Positions 18,179 through 26,038 of a stretch of DNA of 64,000 nt are shown in pieces (position 1 is the first letter of the stretch; every line of letters starts with the position of its first letter). The translations under genes were made by a program, and so were the position numbers. This DNA is from CAZFNQ01 sp964520375 (GTDB lineage: Bacteria > Patescibacteriota > Saccharimonadia > Saccharimonadales > JANWIN01): positions 1 through 64,000 of the forward strand of contig CAZFNQ010000001.1 of the NCBI GenBank assembly GCA_964520375.1. Reading direction: 5' to 3'. The notes beneath the pieces were generated by a model. That model saw only the letters and a list, made by a program, of their open reading frames with translations. It ran no database searches and was not told the origin of the DNA.

Positions 18179-18184
18179 TATAAT
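18179..18184 (+). promoter_or_regulatory. -10 box of the sigma factor gene (leaderless)
   Basis: A perfect TATAAT ends 6 nt before the ATG at 18191. TAGACT lies 17 nt upstream as a weak -35 hexamer. Transcription should begin at about the start codon. Confidence 0.6.
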
Positions 18185-18190
18185 CTGTGT

Positions 18191-19465
18191 ATGCCAGAAC
18201 CTGTGGCCAACAATTTTGAAAGAATATGGGATGCCAACGAGGCATTCCAATCTATAGAAGTAGCCCGCAAATCGGGCACTGAACCCCGGGCTGATCAAGT
18301 GGAGACATTCTTGAGTAATGTTGAATACTTCTCTGAACTACAGTCACTAATTGCCGAACGTTTAAGACCGGAACTGGGTGAGTCGGAAGTTACAGATGCG
18401 GAGCTACTTGGTGCAACTTACGATGCTTTAGCCGAAAGCGAGCGCGGTGAGGATGAAGAAACTATTTGCCTACGCGCACTTTATAAATTGAGCGATAGGG
18501 AACAGCCAAAGAGTGCTGAACCAACAGATCTAAACCCCAAGACTTCTGAACCTGAAACTAATAGTGCACACGTCACTGACATGATTGATCAATCCGCAAT
18601 CGATCAGTTTGCGCTCTATCGTAGTGGCGACTCTGACGCAGCCATATGGTTGGTTAATCAATACGGTGCTTTTGTGCGTAGTCTTGCCCGTAGACTATCT
18701 TTCAAGCTTCCCCGAAGCGCGAGTGCAATAGACTACGACGATTTAGTACAAGAAGGTATGATCGCCATGTTGTATGCAGCCGAGAGCTACAGGAATGACA
18801 TGGGAGCTAACTTCATGACATATTCCAGAACTAGTATTCTCAGAAAAATGGACCGGCACATTAAGGATATGCGTAGCACAGTCCGAGTGCCTGCTTCAAC
18901 GCGTGATAAAGCTACTAAAATTGAGGCCATCAATCAACTTCGGAGGGGAGAACGAAGACCACCCCTAACTCCGCAGGAAATAGCCGAGCTTGTTGATGTA
19001 GATCCCGACGATAGATATGTTGCCCGCAATTATAAAGATAAAACAACGGTTGCAAGCCTTAAGCATGTTCAGCTTATTACTGACAATATGGGTTCGCTTG
19101 ACCGAGGTTTCTCACCGCATAACGATTTATCACCTGGTAATGATTATATCCTCGATGAACGCAATGGAATGGAAAGTATCACTTCTTCTCCTGACCCCGA
19201 TGTTGAAGATGAGGCTACAAATAGACTATTTAGAGTGGAAGCTTCCAAGTTTCTAATAGATGGAATCGACTCCCTAAGTGACCGAGAAGCAACAATATTA
19301 GCACTTCGATTCGGATTAGATGGAACCGGAATAATGAAAAGCTTAGACGAAGTCGCACAACAGTTTGATTTAAGTAAGGAACGGGTCCGAATTATCGAGT
19401 CCCATGCATTATCAAAACTACGATGGTTCAAGCGGAACACTTATCATAGTTTGTTTGCGTCTTAG
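18191..19465 (+). CDS. RNA polymerase sigma-70 family factor
   Basis: The 424-residue protein has an acidic N-terminal region of about 140 residues that I do not recognise. Region 2 follows (RSLARRLSFKL, DYDDLVQEGMIAMLYAAESY, FMTYSRTSILRKMDRHIKDM), then region 3-like sequence (LTPQEIAELVDVDP) and region 4 with a helix-turn-helix (LSDREATILALRFGLDG; SLDEVAQQFDLSKERVRIIE). It should direct RNA polymerase to promoters with -10/-35 elements. Whether it is the housekeeping or an alternative factor cannot be settled, though regions 2 and 4 look fairly canonical. The N-terminal region lacks an obvious region 1.2. Confidence 0.88.
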   Translation: MPEPVANNFERIWDANEAFQSIEVARKSGTEPRADQVETFLSNVEYFSELQSLIAERLRPELGESEVTDAELLGATYDALAESERGEDEETICLRALYKLSDREQPKSAEPTDLNPKTSEPETNSAHVTDMIDQSAIDQFALYRSGDSDAAIWLVNQYGAFVRSLARRLSFKLPRSASAIDYDDLVQEGMIAMLYAAESYRNDMGANFMTYSRTSILRKMDRHIKDMRSTVRVPASTRDKATKIEAINQLRRGERRPPLTPQEIAELVDVDPDDRYVARNYKDKTTVASLKHVQLITDNMGSLDRGFSPHNDLSPGNDYILDERNGMESITSSPDPDVEDEATNRLFRVEASKFLIDGIDSLSDREATILALRFGLDGTGIMKSLDEVAQQFDLSKERVRIIESHALSKLRWFKRNTYHSLFAS

Positions 19466-19520
19466 TTAGAGCCTTTTTACTTTTCATCTGCGTTAGGCAA
19501 TCGTGCTAACATTTAGTGGC

Positions 19521-20051
19521 ATGGAGCAAACACTTTTTTTAATGCTTGGCTATCCTGGCTCAGGCAAGACAACTACGGCTAAAATTATCCAACAGCTGAC
19601 TGGTGCTGAACATTTATGGGCTGACCACTTGCGACGTGAAATGTATACATTACCCACTTATTCACATCAAGAAAACCTTGAACTATATGCCCATTTAAAT
19701 AAGATAACCGAACAATTACTTAGTAGCGGTAAAAGCGTAATTTTTGACACTAATTTTAGCTTTTATAAAGATCGTGAACACCTACGGCAAATAGCCGCTA
19801 AACACGGTTCCCAGGTAATTATTATTTGGGTTCAAGTTCCAAAAGAAATTGCTCGGCAGCGAGCTGTAGAAGATGCTCATTTACACAGCCATACCCGTGT
19901 GCTGGGCCATATGCCAAGGGAACATTTTGAACGCATTTCGGGTAATCTCGAACCTCTGCGCAGTGACGAGCCCCATATAACTATTGACGGCACAAAAGTC
20001 AGCTCTGACTATATTAAGCAGCAACTCCAGACCGCTGGACTACTCACATAA
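19521..20051 (+). CDS. P-loop kinase (AAA_33 / Zeta-toxin-like fold)
   Basis: From the ATG at 19521 the protein has 176 residues and begins almost at its Walker A loop, GYPGSGKTT (10-18). It continues with VIFDTNFSFYKDREHLR and IIWVQVPKEIARQRAVED, a layout common to AAA_33 nucleotide or small-molecule kinases. The substrate is unknown. A GTG 18 nt upstream is also possible, but TAACAT with an extended TG lies 8 nt before the ATG and favours it. There is no antitoxin-like partner, so a toxin role is not supported. Confidence 0.75.
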   Translation: MEQTLFLMLGYPGSGKTTTAKIIQQLTGAEHLWADHLRREMYTLPTYSHQENLELYAHLNKITEQLLSSGKSVIFDTNFSFYKDREHLRQIAAKHGSQVIIIWVQVPKEIARQRAVEDAHLHSHTRVLGHMPREHFERISGNLEPLRSDEPHITIDGTKVSSDYIKQQLQTAGLLT

Positions 20052-20065
20052 GTACTAATAAAGAC

Positions 20066-20935
20066 CTACCTATTTATGCGGCCATAGTTATCATTGAGAC
20101 GCATCCTAAGAGCAATAATTGGCCAACATATAAGGGAGTAAATCATAGAAAAGCCTGTCAGCGACCACCCCAATAGCCCCATAGATAATCGCCGCGATAA
20201 ACTTATCTTATGTACATTTGAAGCCTTAAGCGTGCCGAGTTGTTTGTGGTACTTCTTCATACCAAAACTCTTTTTCAGGTAGGCCCAAAACTTTGGCCAG
20301 TACAAATAACTGATGCCTTCAGTCCTAATAAGTAATTTATTATCCTGGATAATCTTGCCACCTTTGCCAATAAGTACAAGTGATAGATCCTGATCTTCGT
20401 GTACCCGGGAGCCGTCAGGGGCAGTGTCTGGTTTGATCCTTATCCAGGCGCTTCGGCGAATAGCCATATTTGCTCCCCACATAGTTATAACGCCGTAAAG
20501 CGACTGAGCGGTCCAAAAATAGGCTCTGGACCAGAATGTTGACCGTAGCCAGCCAATCCCTAGCAACAACCTGGTTTGACCTAAGCCAGCAACGCCGTCA
20601 ATGCTAGAGTCACTAAAGTCATCCAAGACACGCTCGACCCAACCCGGCATGACTATACTGTCGGCGTCAATGCGACCAATAATATCCCCCCGAGCCGCAT
20701 TAAAACCTCGATTACGCGAAACTGTTCTACCTTGGATTGGTTCCTTTAGGATACGGACCAAATTGTATTTCTGTGCGATCGCCATGCTTCCATCCGTTGA
20801 ATTGTTGTCCACTACAATCACTTCCAGCGGTTTGACCGTCTGAGTAACTATGGCGTCCAGGCAGGCTTTCATATGGTTTTGTTCATTGTAAACTGGTATA
20901 ACTATGCTAAGCGTTAGCGATTTATCGTTGGGCAT
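20066..20935 (-). CDS. Family 2 glycosyltransferase
   Basis: The 289-residue protein has a GT-A fold start (SIVIPVYNEQNHMKACLDAI), VVDNNSTDGS for nucleotide binding, a DxD-type motif in RIDADS and an HEDQDLSL acceptor-site motif. A C-terminal hydrophobic segment (about 258-277) could anchor it at the membrane. It should transfer a sugar from a nucleotide sugar to a lipid or surface glycan. It is divergent from the glycosidase gene at 20968; a shared cell-envelope role is plausible but inferred. Confidence 0.88.
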   Translation of the reverse strand: MPNDKSLTLSIVIPVYNEQNHMKACLDAIVTQTVKPLEVIVVDNNSTDGSMAIAQKYNLVRILKEPIQGRTVSRNRGFNAARGDIIGRIDADSIVMPGWVERVLDDFSDSSIDGVAGLGQTRLLLGIGWLRSTFWSRAYFWTAQSLYGVITMWGANMAIRRSAWIRIKPDTAPDGSRVHEDQDLSLVLIGKGGKIIQDNKLLIRTEGISYLYWPKFWAYLKKSFGMKKYHKQLGTLKASNVHKISLSRRLSMGLLGWSLTGFSMIYSLICWPIIALRMRLNDNYGRINR

Positions 20936-20967
20936 ATATATTAGTTTATAGCAGGTTAGCCAAGTCA

Positions 20968-22140
20968 GTGAAAAAAGCCGGCTCCAAAAAAAATAAGCGA
21001 CAAGTTACTAATCGTATTAGGCCAATCATATATTGGTTGGAAGCTAGTGTTTACTCAACAATATTAAATATCTTACCTAAGAAAACTTTTTGGCGTCGCT
21101 TAGTCCTATCTCTAATAGCATTTGTACTCCTTACCGTCGGTAGCATGTACGGTATAGCCCGCTGGTACATTGCCCAAAATGCCAACAAGCCACTGAAGCT
21201 TGGTGTAACGTTCATCCCAAATTATGCACAAGGTTTTGGTTTAGACCCAAAGCAGACCATGCAAGCCATGATTACGGACCTTGGTGTAAAAAATATCCGT
21301 TTGGTTAGCTACTGGGAGACTATAGAACCTAGTCCAGGCAAATATGACTTTAGTCAGCTGGACTGGGAATTTGCCATGGCAAACGCCGCAGGAGCAAAGA
21401 TCAGCTTGGCCATTGGTCTGCGTCAACCCAGGTGGCCGGAATGTCATTCACCTACTTGGGCCGGTGTAAAAACTAAACCCGAAAGTGTTTGGTACCCCAA
21501 GCTAAAAGAAGTTATGCGCCGTGTTGTTGAGCGCTACAAAAATAACCCCGCACTGGGCAGTTATCAGTTGGAGAATGAGTACTTCTTAACAGTATTTGGT
21601 GAGTGCACTAACTTTAACCGCCAGCGTTTAATTAATGAGTATAACTATGTAAAACAACTTGATCCCAACCATACGCTTATTGTCAGCCGCAGCAATAACG
21701 CTATCGGTTTGCCGATTGGCCAGCCGAGGCCCGATGAATTCGGTGTATCTGTATACAAGCGAGTTTGGGATGCTACGATTACACACCGCTATTTTGAATA
21801 CCCGTTTCCGGCATGGTTTTACGGCTTTTTGGCCGGTGCTGGCAAGATTTTAACAGGTAAAGATATGATAATTCACGAACTCCAAGCCGAACCGTGGCCT
21901 CCCGGTGGTATTACTGGGCCGACGTCATCAATGGCCGAGCTGGCTAAATCTTTAGATGCCAAACGCTTAAAGGATAGGTTTAGCTATGGTGAAGCCACTG
22001 GAATTCGTGAAATTTACCTCTGGGGAGCGGAGTATTGGTATTGGCGCAAAGTTAAGTTTAACGATGACAGCATGTGGCAAGTTGCCCAGCAGGAATTCGC
22101 CAAAGCCAATGCTGATAACGCTAATCTTTTATCTAAATAG
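20968..22140 (+). CDS. Membrane-anchored clan A glycoside hydrolase
   Basis: The 390-residue protein has a basic N-terminus, one membrane anchor (about 45-70) and an external TIM-barrel domain. SYQLENEYF near 200 supplies the Asn-Glu acid/base of clan GH-A, and IIHELQAEPW near 304 a candidate nucleophile Glu. Proteins of this kind resemble GH5/GH42-like enzymes. The substrate cannot be told. The start appears to be GTG at 20968, giving a Lys-rich start (MKKAGSKKNK). It probably acts on envelope or environmental glycans outside the membrane. Confidence 0.75.
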   Translation: MKKAGSKKNKRQVTNRIRPIIYWLEASVYSTILNILPKKTFWRRLVLSLIAFVLLTVGSMYGIARWYIAQNANKPLKLGVTFIPNYAQGFGLDPKQTMQAMITDLGVKNIRLVSYWETIEPSPGKYDFSQLDWEFAMANAAGAKISLAIGLRQPRWPECHSPTWAGVKTKPESVWYPKLKEVMRRVVERYKNNPALGSYQLENEYFLTVFGECTNFNRQRLINEYNYVKQLDPNHTLIVSRSNNAIGLPIGQPRPDEFGVSVYKRVWDATITHRYFEYPFPAWFYGFLAGAGKILTGKDMIIHELQAEPWPPGGITGPTSSMAELAKSLDAKRLKDRFSYGEATGIREIYLWGAEYWYWRKVKFNDDSMWQVAQQEFAKANADNANLLSK

Positions 22141-22144
22141 TCTG

Positions 22145-23158
22145 CTATCCTGCAATAGCCATGCGGGCAAGCAGGGCATGCAGCACGACGTTATCGCCCA
22201 TTGAGTGATTCTGGCCCTCAAGACTTACGACAGATACACGGGAGTTGTCTTGATTCGCTAACGTGTACCTGAAAAAGTCCTGCATTTCAATCGGAAATAT
22301 CCTGCTATCTCCGCCGCCACCAATAGTAAGCTTAAAGTCTTGATTAGCCCCGGTAGCCGCGGCGACATCTGTATTTAAAGTGCTAGAAGCCATTCCTCGC
22401 TTGACGGAGCGCATTGTCATTGCTGACCAGCTGATTATCCAGTCTTTGGTTATTCGCGCAGTCTGTAAGATATTATTGATGCCGCCGCCAGCGCGCTGAG
22501 CATCTGTTAGAGCTGGTATCGCCGAGTCGTTAATGGCCCGATTTAGATCTTTTAATTTAGTGCTGAAGAAAGCGCCTTCCAGTTCCCTAATTTTTCTGGT
22601 TAGACAATTAGGTGGTTCAAATAGTCCGGAATTACCTAATTCAAACCGACTATTTTCTGCAGCCAGTCTTAGTGCGGCCGCTCCAACCGAAGCCCCAAAC
22701 GAGTAACCTATTACATTCAGTCGCTCTATCTTAAGATAATCCAATACATGGGCCTGTTTATCGGCAATTGGGTCAAAGTGACCGTTTGCCACATCTGTTC
22801 GCTGATCATCACTCAGAGCGTAAGCTGTCTGGCTTGATGTATTATCTGGAAATACTATCAGCCGGGTAGGCTCAGGCAATATATTCTGCAGAGCCATGGC
22901 ACGAATAGCCATGCTGGGCTTCCAACCGTTCGTATAAGGCAGCGTTAAGACAACCGCTGATTCGCGGTCATGATCTTCCATGGGTGAAAGTTCAACATAA
23001 CGTGCACCTTCATAGCCACTGTACTTTGCTTCCGGCATAGATTTAACAACTTGATCCAAGGATTGGGCTGCTAAGTCTTCATGAGCCTCCCGGGCATGGT
23101 CATCCCAGTAGGGCAGGAGCTCAGGCGGCACCACAGGTTGAAGTGTTTCCAAGCTCAT
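22145..23158 (-). CDS. Alpha/beta hydrolase fold protein
   Basis: The 337-residue protein has the nucleophile elbow GYSFGAS (Ser153) after a strand LNVIGYS, an early LTLPYTNGW segment that could form the oxyanion site, and a late His in GQNHSMGDN. This order fits serine hydrolases of the alpha/beta fold. No signal peptide is seen, so it is probably cytosolic. The substrate is unknown. It ends 5 nt after the converging glycosidase stop at 22140. Confidence 0.75.
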   Translation of the reverse strand: MSLETLQPVVPPELLPYWDDHAREAHEDLAAQSLDQVVKSMPEAKYSGYEGARYVELSPMEDHDRESAVVLTLPYTNGWKPSMAIRAMALQNILPEPTRLIVFPDNTSSQTAYALSDDQRTDVANGHFDPIADKQAHVLDYLKIERLNVIGYSFGASVGAAALRLAAENSRFELGNSGLFEPPNCLTRKIRELEGAFFSTKLKDLNRAINDSAIPALTDAQRAGGGINNILQTARITKDWIISWSAMTMRSVKRGMASSTLNTDVAAATGANQDFKLTIGGGGDSRIFPIEMQDFFRYTLANQDNSRVSVVSLEGQNHSMGDNVVLHALLARMAIAG

Positions 23159-23233
23159 AATTAATAATATTTTATCATTTTAATAGGTTTTTGTCTATAC
23201 TTATTATGCTTTTACTGGTACAATATTTGGGTT

Positions 23234-23698
23234 ATGAAAAAGAAGGCCAAGAGCCAGATCAAGCGCATATCTAATCGACGAGCCAAGTTTGATTACGAAC
23301 TAGGTGATAGTTTTGTGGTGGGCCTGCAACTAACCGGCGGCGAGACCAAAGCCCTACGGTTGGGTCATGGCCAGCTGCGCGGAGCCTACGTAACCATTAA
23401 AGACGGAGAACTGTGGCTAATTAATGCCGCTATCAGTCCCAGTGCAGGAGTACCCATTAGCGAAGCTGATCAAACCCGCAGCCGAAAACTACTGGCCAAG
23501 CGAAAAGAAATTGACCGACTAGCTGCCGCCAAACAACAAGGCCAAACTATCATTCCATTGGAAATATTGACAGGCGGGCGGTATATAAAGCTCCGAGTTT
23601 CACTTGGAAAAGGCAAAAAACGCTATGACAAACGCCAAGTTCTAAAAGCCCGTGACCAAAAACGCCAAATTGAGAATATAGTTAAGTCGTCTTATTAA
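23234..23698 (+). CDS. smpB: SsrA-binding protein SmpB
   Basis: The 154-residue protein shows the SmpB core: NRRAKFDYEL, LTGGETKALRLGHGQLRGAYVTIKDGELWLIN, and a C-terminal basic stretch (KGKKRYDKRQVLKARDQKR). With tmRNA it rescues stalled ribosomes. The C-terminal tail that mimics the missing mRNA is present. TACAAT with extended TGG lies 9 nt before the ATG. I did not find tmRNA itself in this window. Confidence 0.95.
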   Translation: MKKKAKSQIKRISNRRAKFDYELGDSFVVGLQLTGGETKALRLGHGQLRGAYVTIKDGELWLINAAISPSAGVPISEADQTRSRKLLAKRKEIDRLAAAKQQGQTIIPLEILTGGRYIKLRVSLGKGKKRYDKRQVLKARDQKRQIENIVKSSY

Positions 23699-23771
23699 CT
23701 TTTAAGCTTTAGTATAAACCATGTTTGCCAACAGATAAGCCCTCAGCTATAATTCGTCCGTTAGTCGCTAA

Positions 23772-23846
23772 TCCAGAGTAGCTCAATGGTAGAGCAGTGC
23801 CCTGTTAAGGCAATGGTTGCCGGTTCGAGTCCGGCCTCTGGAGCCA
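23772..23846 (+). tRNA. tRNA-Asn (GTT)
   Basis: The 7-bp acceptor stem TCCAGAG/CTCTGGA, a D arm with AGCTCAATGGTAGAGC, the anticodon loop CTGTTAA (anticodon GTT) and a T arm with GGTTCGAGTCC give a complete cloverleaf. The discriminator G and CCA are encoded. One weak G-A pair sits at the base of the anticodon stem. Confidence 0.95.
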
Positions 23847-23851
23847 AGCAT

Positions 23852-23877
23852 AAGCGCTTTGAAAGAAGTGCTTTTTT
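23852..23877 (+). terminator. Intrinsic terminator after tRNA-Asn
   Basis: AAGCGCTT (23852-23859) and AAGTGCTT (23866-23873) pair over 8 bp with one G-T pair and a 6-nt loop, followed by four further T. It lies 5 nt past the tRNA CCA end. Confidence 0.8.
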
Positions 23878-23903
23878 GATGCCGCGGGATTATAATTATG
23901 CTT

Positions 23904-24683
23904 ATGTTAAGAAGAGAAGACGGTTTTGGAGTTCTACCCGTTATTGTCGTAGTTGTAGTATTAATAATTATTGGATTAGTTGCAAGTAAGGTACTAACTA
24001 ACAACAAACCAAGACAGCAATCACAATCTACCAGACAAGCCAATAGCCCTCAGACGAATAATGAGAACTGTAACTCCCAGCCGCGGTTTCAAACGCCGGT
24101 CGATCTTAGCAAAGTTAGCAGTATTTTATATCCCGGGCAATACCGCGGCAATGAATACAAAGCCCACGGTGGTTTTCGGTTTGATAGCTACAAGCCCGCA
24201 GATATAGTAGTAAAAGCACCCTTAGACGCCCAGATTGAGCGGGCTGGTCGCTATATCCAAAATGGTGACGTGCAAATCCTGCTAGAGTTTAGCGCCGCTT
24301 GTGGCATAACTTACCGCTTTGATCACATACTTACTGTTGCAGCCGAGCTGCAGTCGTTAGTGGACAGCTTGCCCAGGCCGACATCGGACTCACACACTAC
24401 ACTAGTCAACCCACCAGTGAATATAACTGTTGGGCAGGTGATTGCAACTGCGGTCGGCTCGCCCAGCACCCACAACACATTTGTTGACTTTGGTGTTTAT
24501 AATACGCTGCACAAAAATAAGGCATCTAATGACCCTGCATGGCTAGCCAAACATACTCAAAACCCAAATGACCAGTACGGAATCTGCTGGTTCGATCTAC
24601 TAACACCCCGGGATGCTACTCTGGTCAGGAGCTTACCATCAGGGTCAAGCGAGAGTGGCAAGACCAGCGATTATTGTAACTAA
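23904..24683 (+). CDS. Membrane-anchored, M23-like protein with incomplete active site
   Basis: From the ATG at 23904 the protein has 259 residues. Its start resembles a type IV prepilin signal (RREDGFGVLP, then a strongly hydrophobic helix to about residue 30). After a Ser/Gln/Asn-rich linker comes a domain like lytic metallopeptidases of family M23: KAHGGFRFD supplies an HxxxxxD pair and YRFDHI a second segment, but the expected HxH is replaced by THNTFVDF. It is therefore either a divergent enzyme or a non-catalytic peptidoglycan binder. TATAAT at 23891-23896 is 1 nt before an earlier ATG but 7 nt before this one, which fixes the start. Confidence 0.6.
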   Translation: MLRREDGFGVLPVIVVVVVLIIIGLVASKVLTNNKPRQQSQSTRQANSPQTNNENCNSQPRFQTPVDLSKVSSILYPGQYRGNEYKAHGGFRFDSYKPADIVVKAPLDAQIERAGRYIQNGDVQILLEFSAACGITYRFDHILTVAAELQSLVDSLPRPTSDSHTTLVNPPVNITVGQVIATAVGSPSTHNTFVDFGVYNTLHKNKASNDPAWLAKHTQNPNDQYGICWFDLLTPRDATLVRSLPSGSSESGKTSDYCN

Positions 24684-24716
24684 GTTTAAACTGCAATATA
24701 GTTCTAAGTTCCATCA

Positions 24717-24732
24717 CTATGGAGAGCCATAG
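24717..24732 (-). terminator. Hairpin after the cyo operon
   Basis: CTATGG (24717-24722) and CCATAG (24727-24732) form a perfect 6-bp stem with loop AGAG, downstream of the cyoD stop at 24756. No strong T run follows on the minus strand, so it is a possible weak terminator or 3'-end stabiliser. Confidence 0.35.
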
Positions 24733-24755
24733 ATAAATACGAGCTTTAACTTCGT

Positions 24756-25448
24756 TTATGGTTCTACATTAAAGTAGCCTGCTGTCTCAGCATGCAAATG
24801 ATCGTGGAACTGATAAGTGCCCGACTCGGAGAGCGTTATTGTCTTACCATAGCCTTTTTGAACACTTAGTTCAGCCACCCCAGCGTAGGCTTCATGCGCT
24901 AGGTGAGGCCCGAATGAAATATCACGAATTTCGTTATCTTCATTAATAAACGTCAGGGTATCGCACTTGTGAGCAGCCGTATGCAGAGGACTTACCACTC
25001 CGTTTTTGATGTTGACTTTGTGGTTGACACGAAGCTCCTGGCAAGCCCCGGTCGCCTGACCACCAATCTGGGAGATACCTTCATCATTGACTAGTTTCTT
25101 TGTGATGTCTGTTGACGACATATTGTAGTGCAAGTTGTTAATGATCAATATTGATCCGCCCACTATAATCAGAATGACACCGACTGTAGCTACATAGAAG
25201 AATAAGTTCCAATTTGGTTTTGGTCCACGGCCTATATGCAAGAAGAAAGTTATTTGAATCACCATTTGGATTACGGCAAACCCTAAGATTGTTGCCAGCA
25301 GCGCCGTACCTGATATCGATTGGTTTACGACTAAATAGTAAGGAATTAATGTAACTACCAAAGACAATATCAAACCAATGACATAAGATTTCATAGTCCC
25401 ATGCTCTGGCTTAGGTTTGCCGCTAGAATTGTGTGCTGGACCACTCAT
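24756..25448 (-). CDS. cyoD: Quinol oxidase subunit IV (CyoD) fused to a cupredoxin-like domain
   Basis: The first ~110 residues are CyoD-like with three membrane helices (about 19-40, 47-72, 81-105; QITFFLHIGRG). CyoD normally ends there, but this protein has 230 residues. The extra C-terminal part, outside the membrane, looks like a cupredoxin: a Cys and His-rich beta domain with HTAAHKCDTLTF, DISFGPHLAHEAY and a closing GTYQFHDHLHAETAGYFNV. The final motif resembles the copper loop of plastocyanin-like proteins, with His residues where Cys and Met are expected. Its ATG overlaps the cyoC stop. The fusion could bind copper or donate electrons; this is inference. Confidence 0.8.
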   Translation of the reverse strand: MSGPAHNSSGKPKPEHGTMKSYVIGLILSLVVTLIPYYLVVNQSISGTALLATILGFAVIQMVIQITFFLHIGRGPKPNWNLFFYVATVGVILIIVGGSILIINNLHYNMSSTDITKKLVNDEGISQIGGQATGACQELRVNHKVNIKNGVVSPLHTAAHKCDTLTFINEDNEIRDISFGPHLAHEAYAGVAELSVQKGYGKTITLSESGTYQFHDHLHAETAGYFNVEP

Positions 25449-26038
25449 TTAAACGCCCCTAAGTACACGAAAGTGAAAATAAAGATCCAGACAATATCCA
25501 GAAAGTGCCAAAACAGACTGAGCATATTCAACTTTCGAACCATATGCCAGTTAAGTCCCCGCTTCATGATGAAAGCCAGGGTGATAACCATCCAGAGTAG
25601 TCCTGAGATAATATGCAGTCCGTGTGTTCCGACCAGCACGAAGAATGATGATAGAAAAGCGCTACTTTGCAGAGTGTGCCCATCGTGGATTAAACTGGCG
25701 AATTCATGCATCTCTATACTTAAAAACCCCAGACCGAGTAGGAACGTGACGGCGAACCACAAAAGTGTCTGATTCTTCTTGCCCCCACGCGCCGCGATCA
25801 TGCCAATACCACATGTAAAACTGCTGGTGAGAAGTATGATGGTTTCAGTCAGTGCCAGTGGGAGACTAAAGAGATCTCGGCCCGACTCTGTGCCAAAAGT
25901 ATTGCCATGCAGCACCGCATAGGCAGCAAACAGGACAGCAAACATCAAAAGATCCGTCATCAAATACACCCAAAAACCGAAGGCAGCCCGTTCATTTGCC
26001 TCTATTTCGTGGTGGTTCAACTGGTGTGATGTTTCCAT
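25445..26038 (-). CDS. cyoC: Quinol oxidase subunit III
   Basis: The 197-residue protein has five membrane helices in the order of CyoC/CtaE family proteins. It starts with a His/Glu-rich cytoplasmic segment (HQLNHHEIEANERAAFGFWVYL), followed by SFTCGIGMIAARGG and GTHGLHIISGLLWMVI. Subunit III stabilises subunit I and lies next to the proton and oxygen paths. The start overlaps the end of cyoB by 22 nt. Confidence 0.93.
   Translation of the reverse strand: METSHQLNHHEIEANERAAFGFWVYLMTDLLMFAVLFAAYAVLHGNTFGTESGRDLFSLPLALTETIILLTSSFTCGIGMIAARGGKKNQTLLWFAVTFLLGLGFLSIEMHEFASLIHDGHTLQSSAFLSSFFVLVGTHGLHIISGLLWMVITLAFIMKRGLNWHMVRKLNMLSLFWHFLDIVWIFIFTFVYLGAFK

Noticed and set aside
19521..20051. A Zeta-type toxin gene.
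   Set aside because: The P-loop kinase lacks an adjacent antitoxin and the Zeta substrate motifs are not evident; a general AAA_33 kinase is the safer call.
23699..23771. A tmRNA gene next to smpB.
   Set aside because: No tRNA-like ends or tag frame can be found. The element next to smpB is an ordinary tRNA-Asn.
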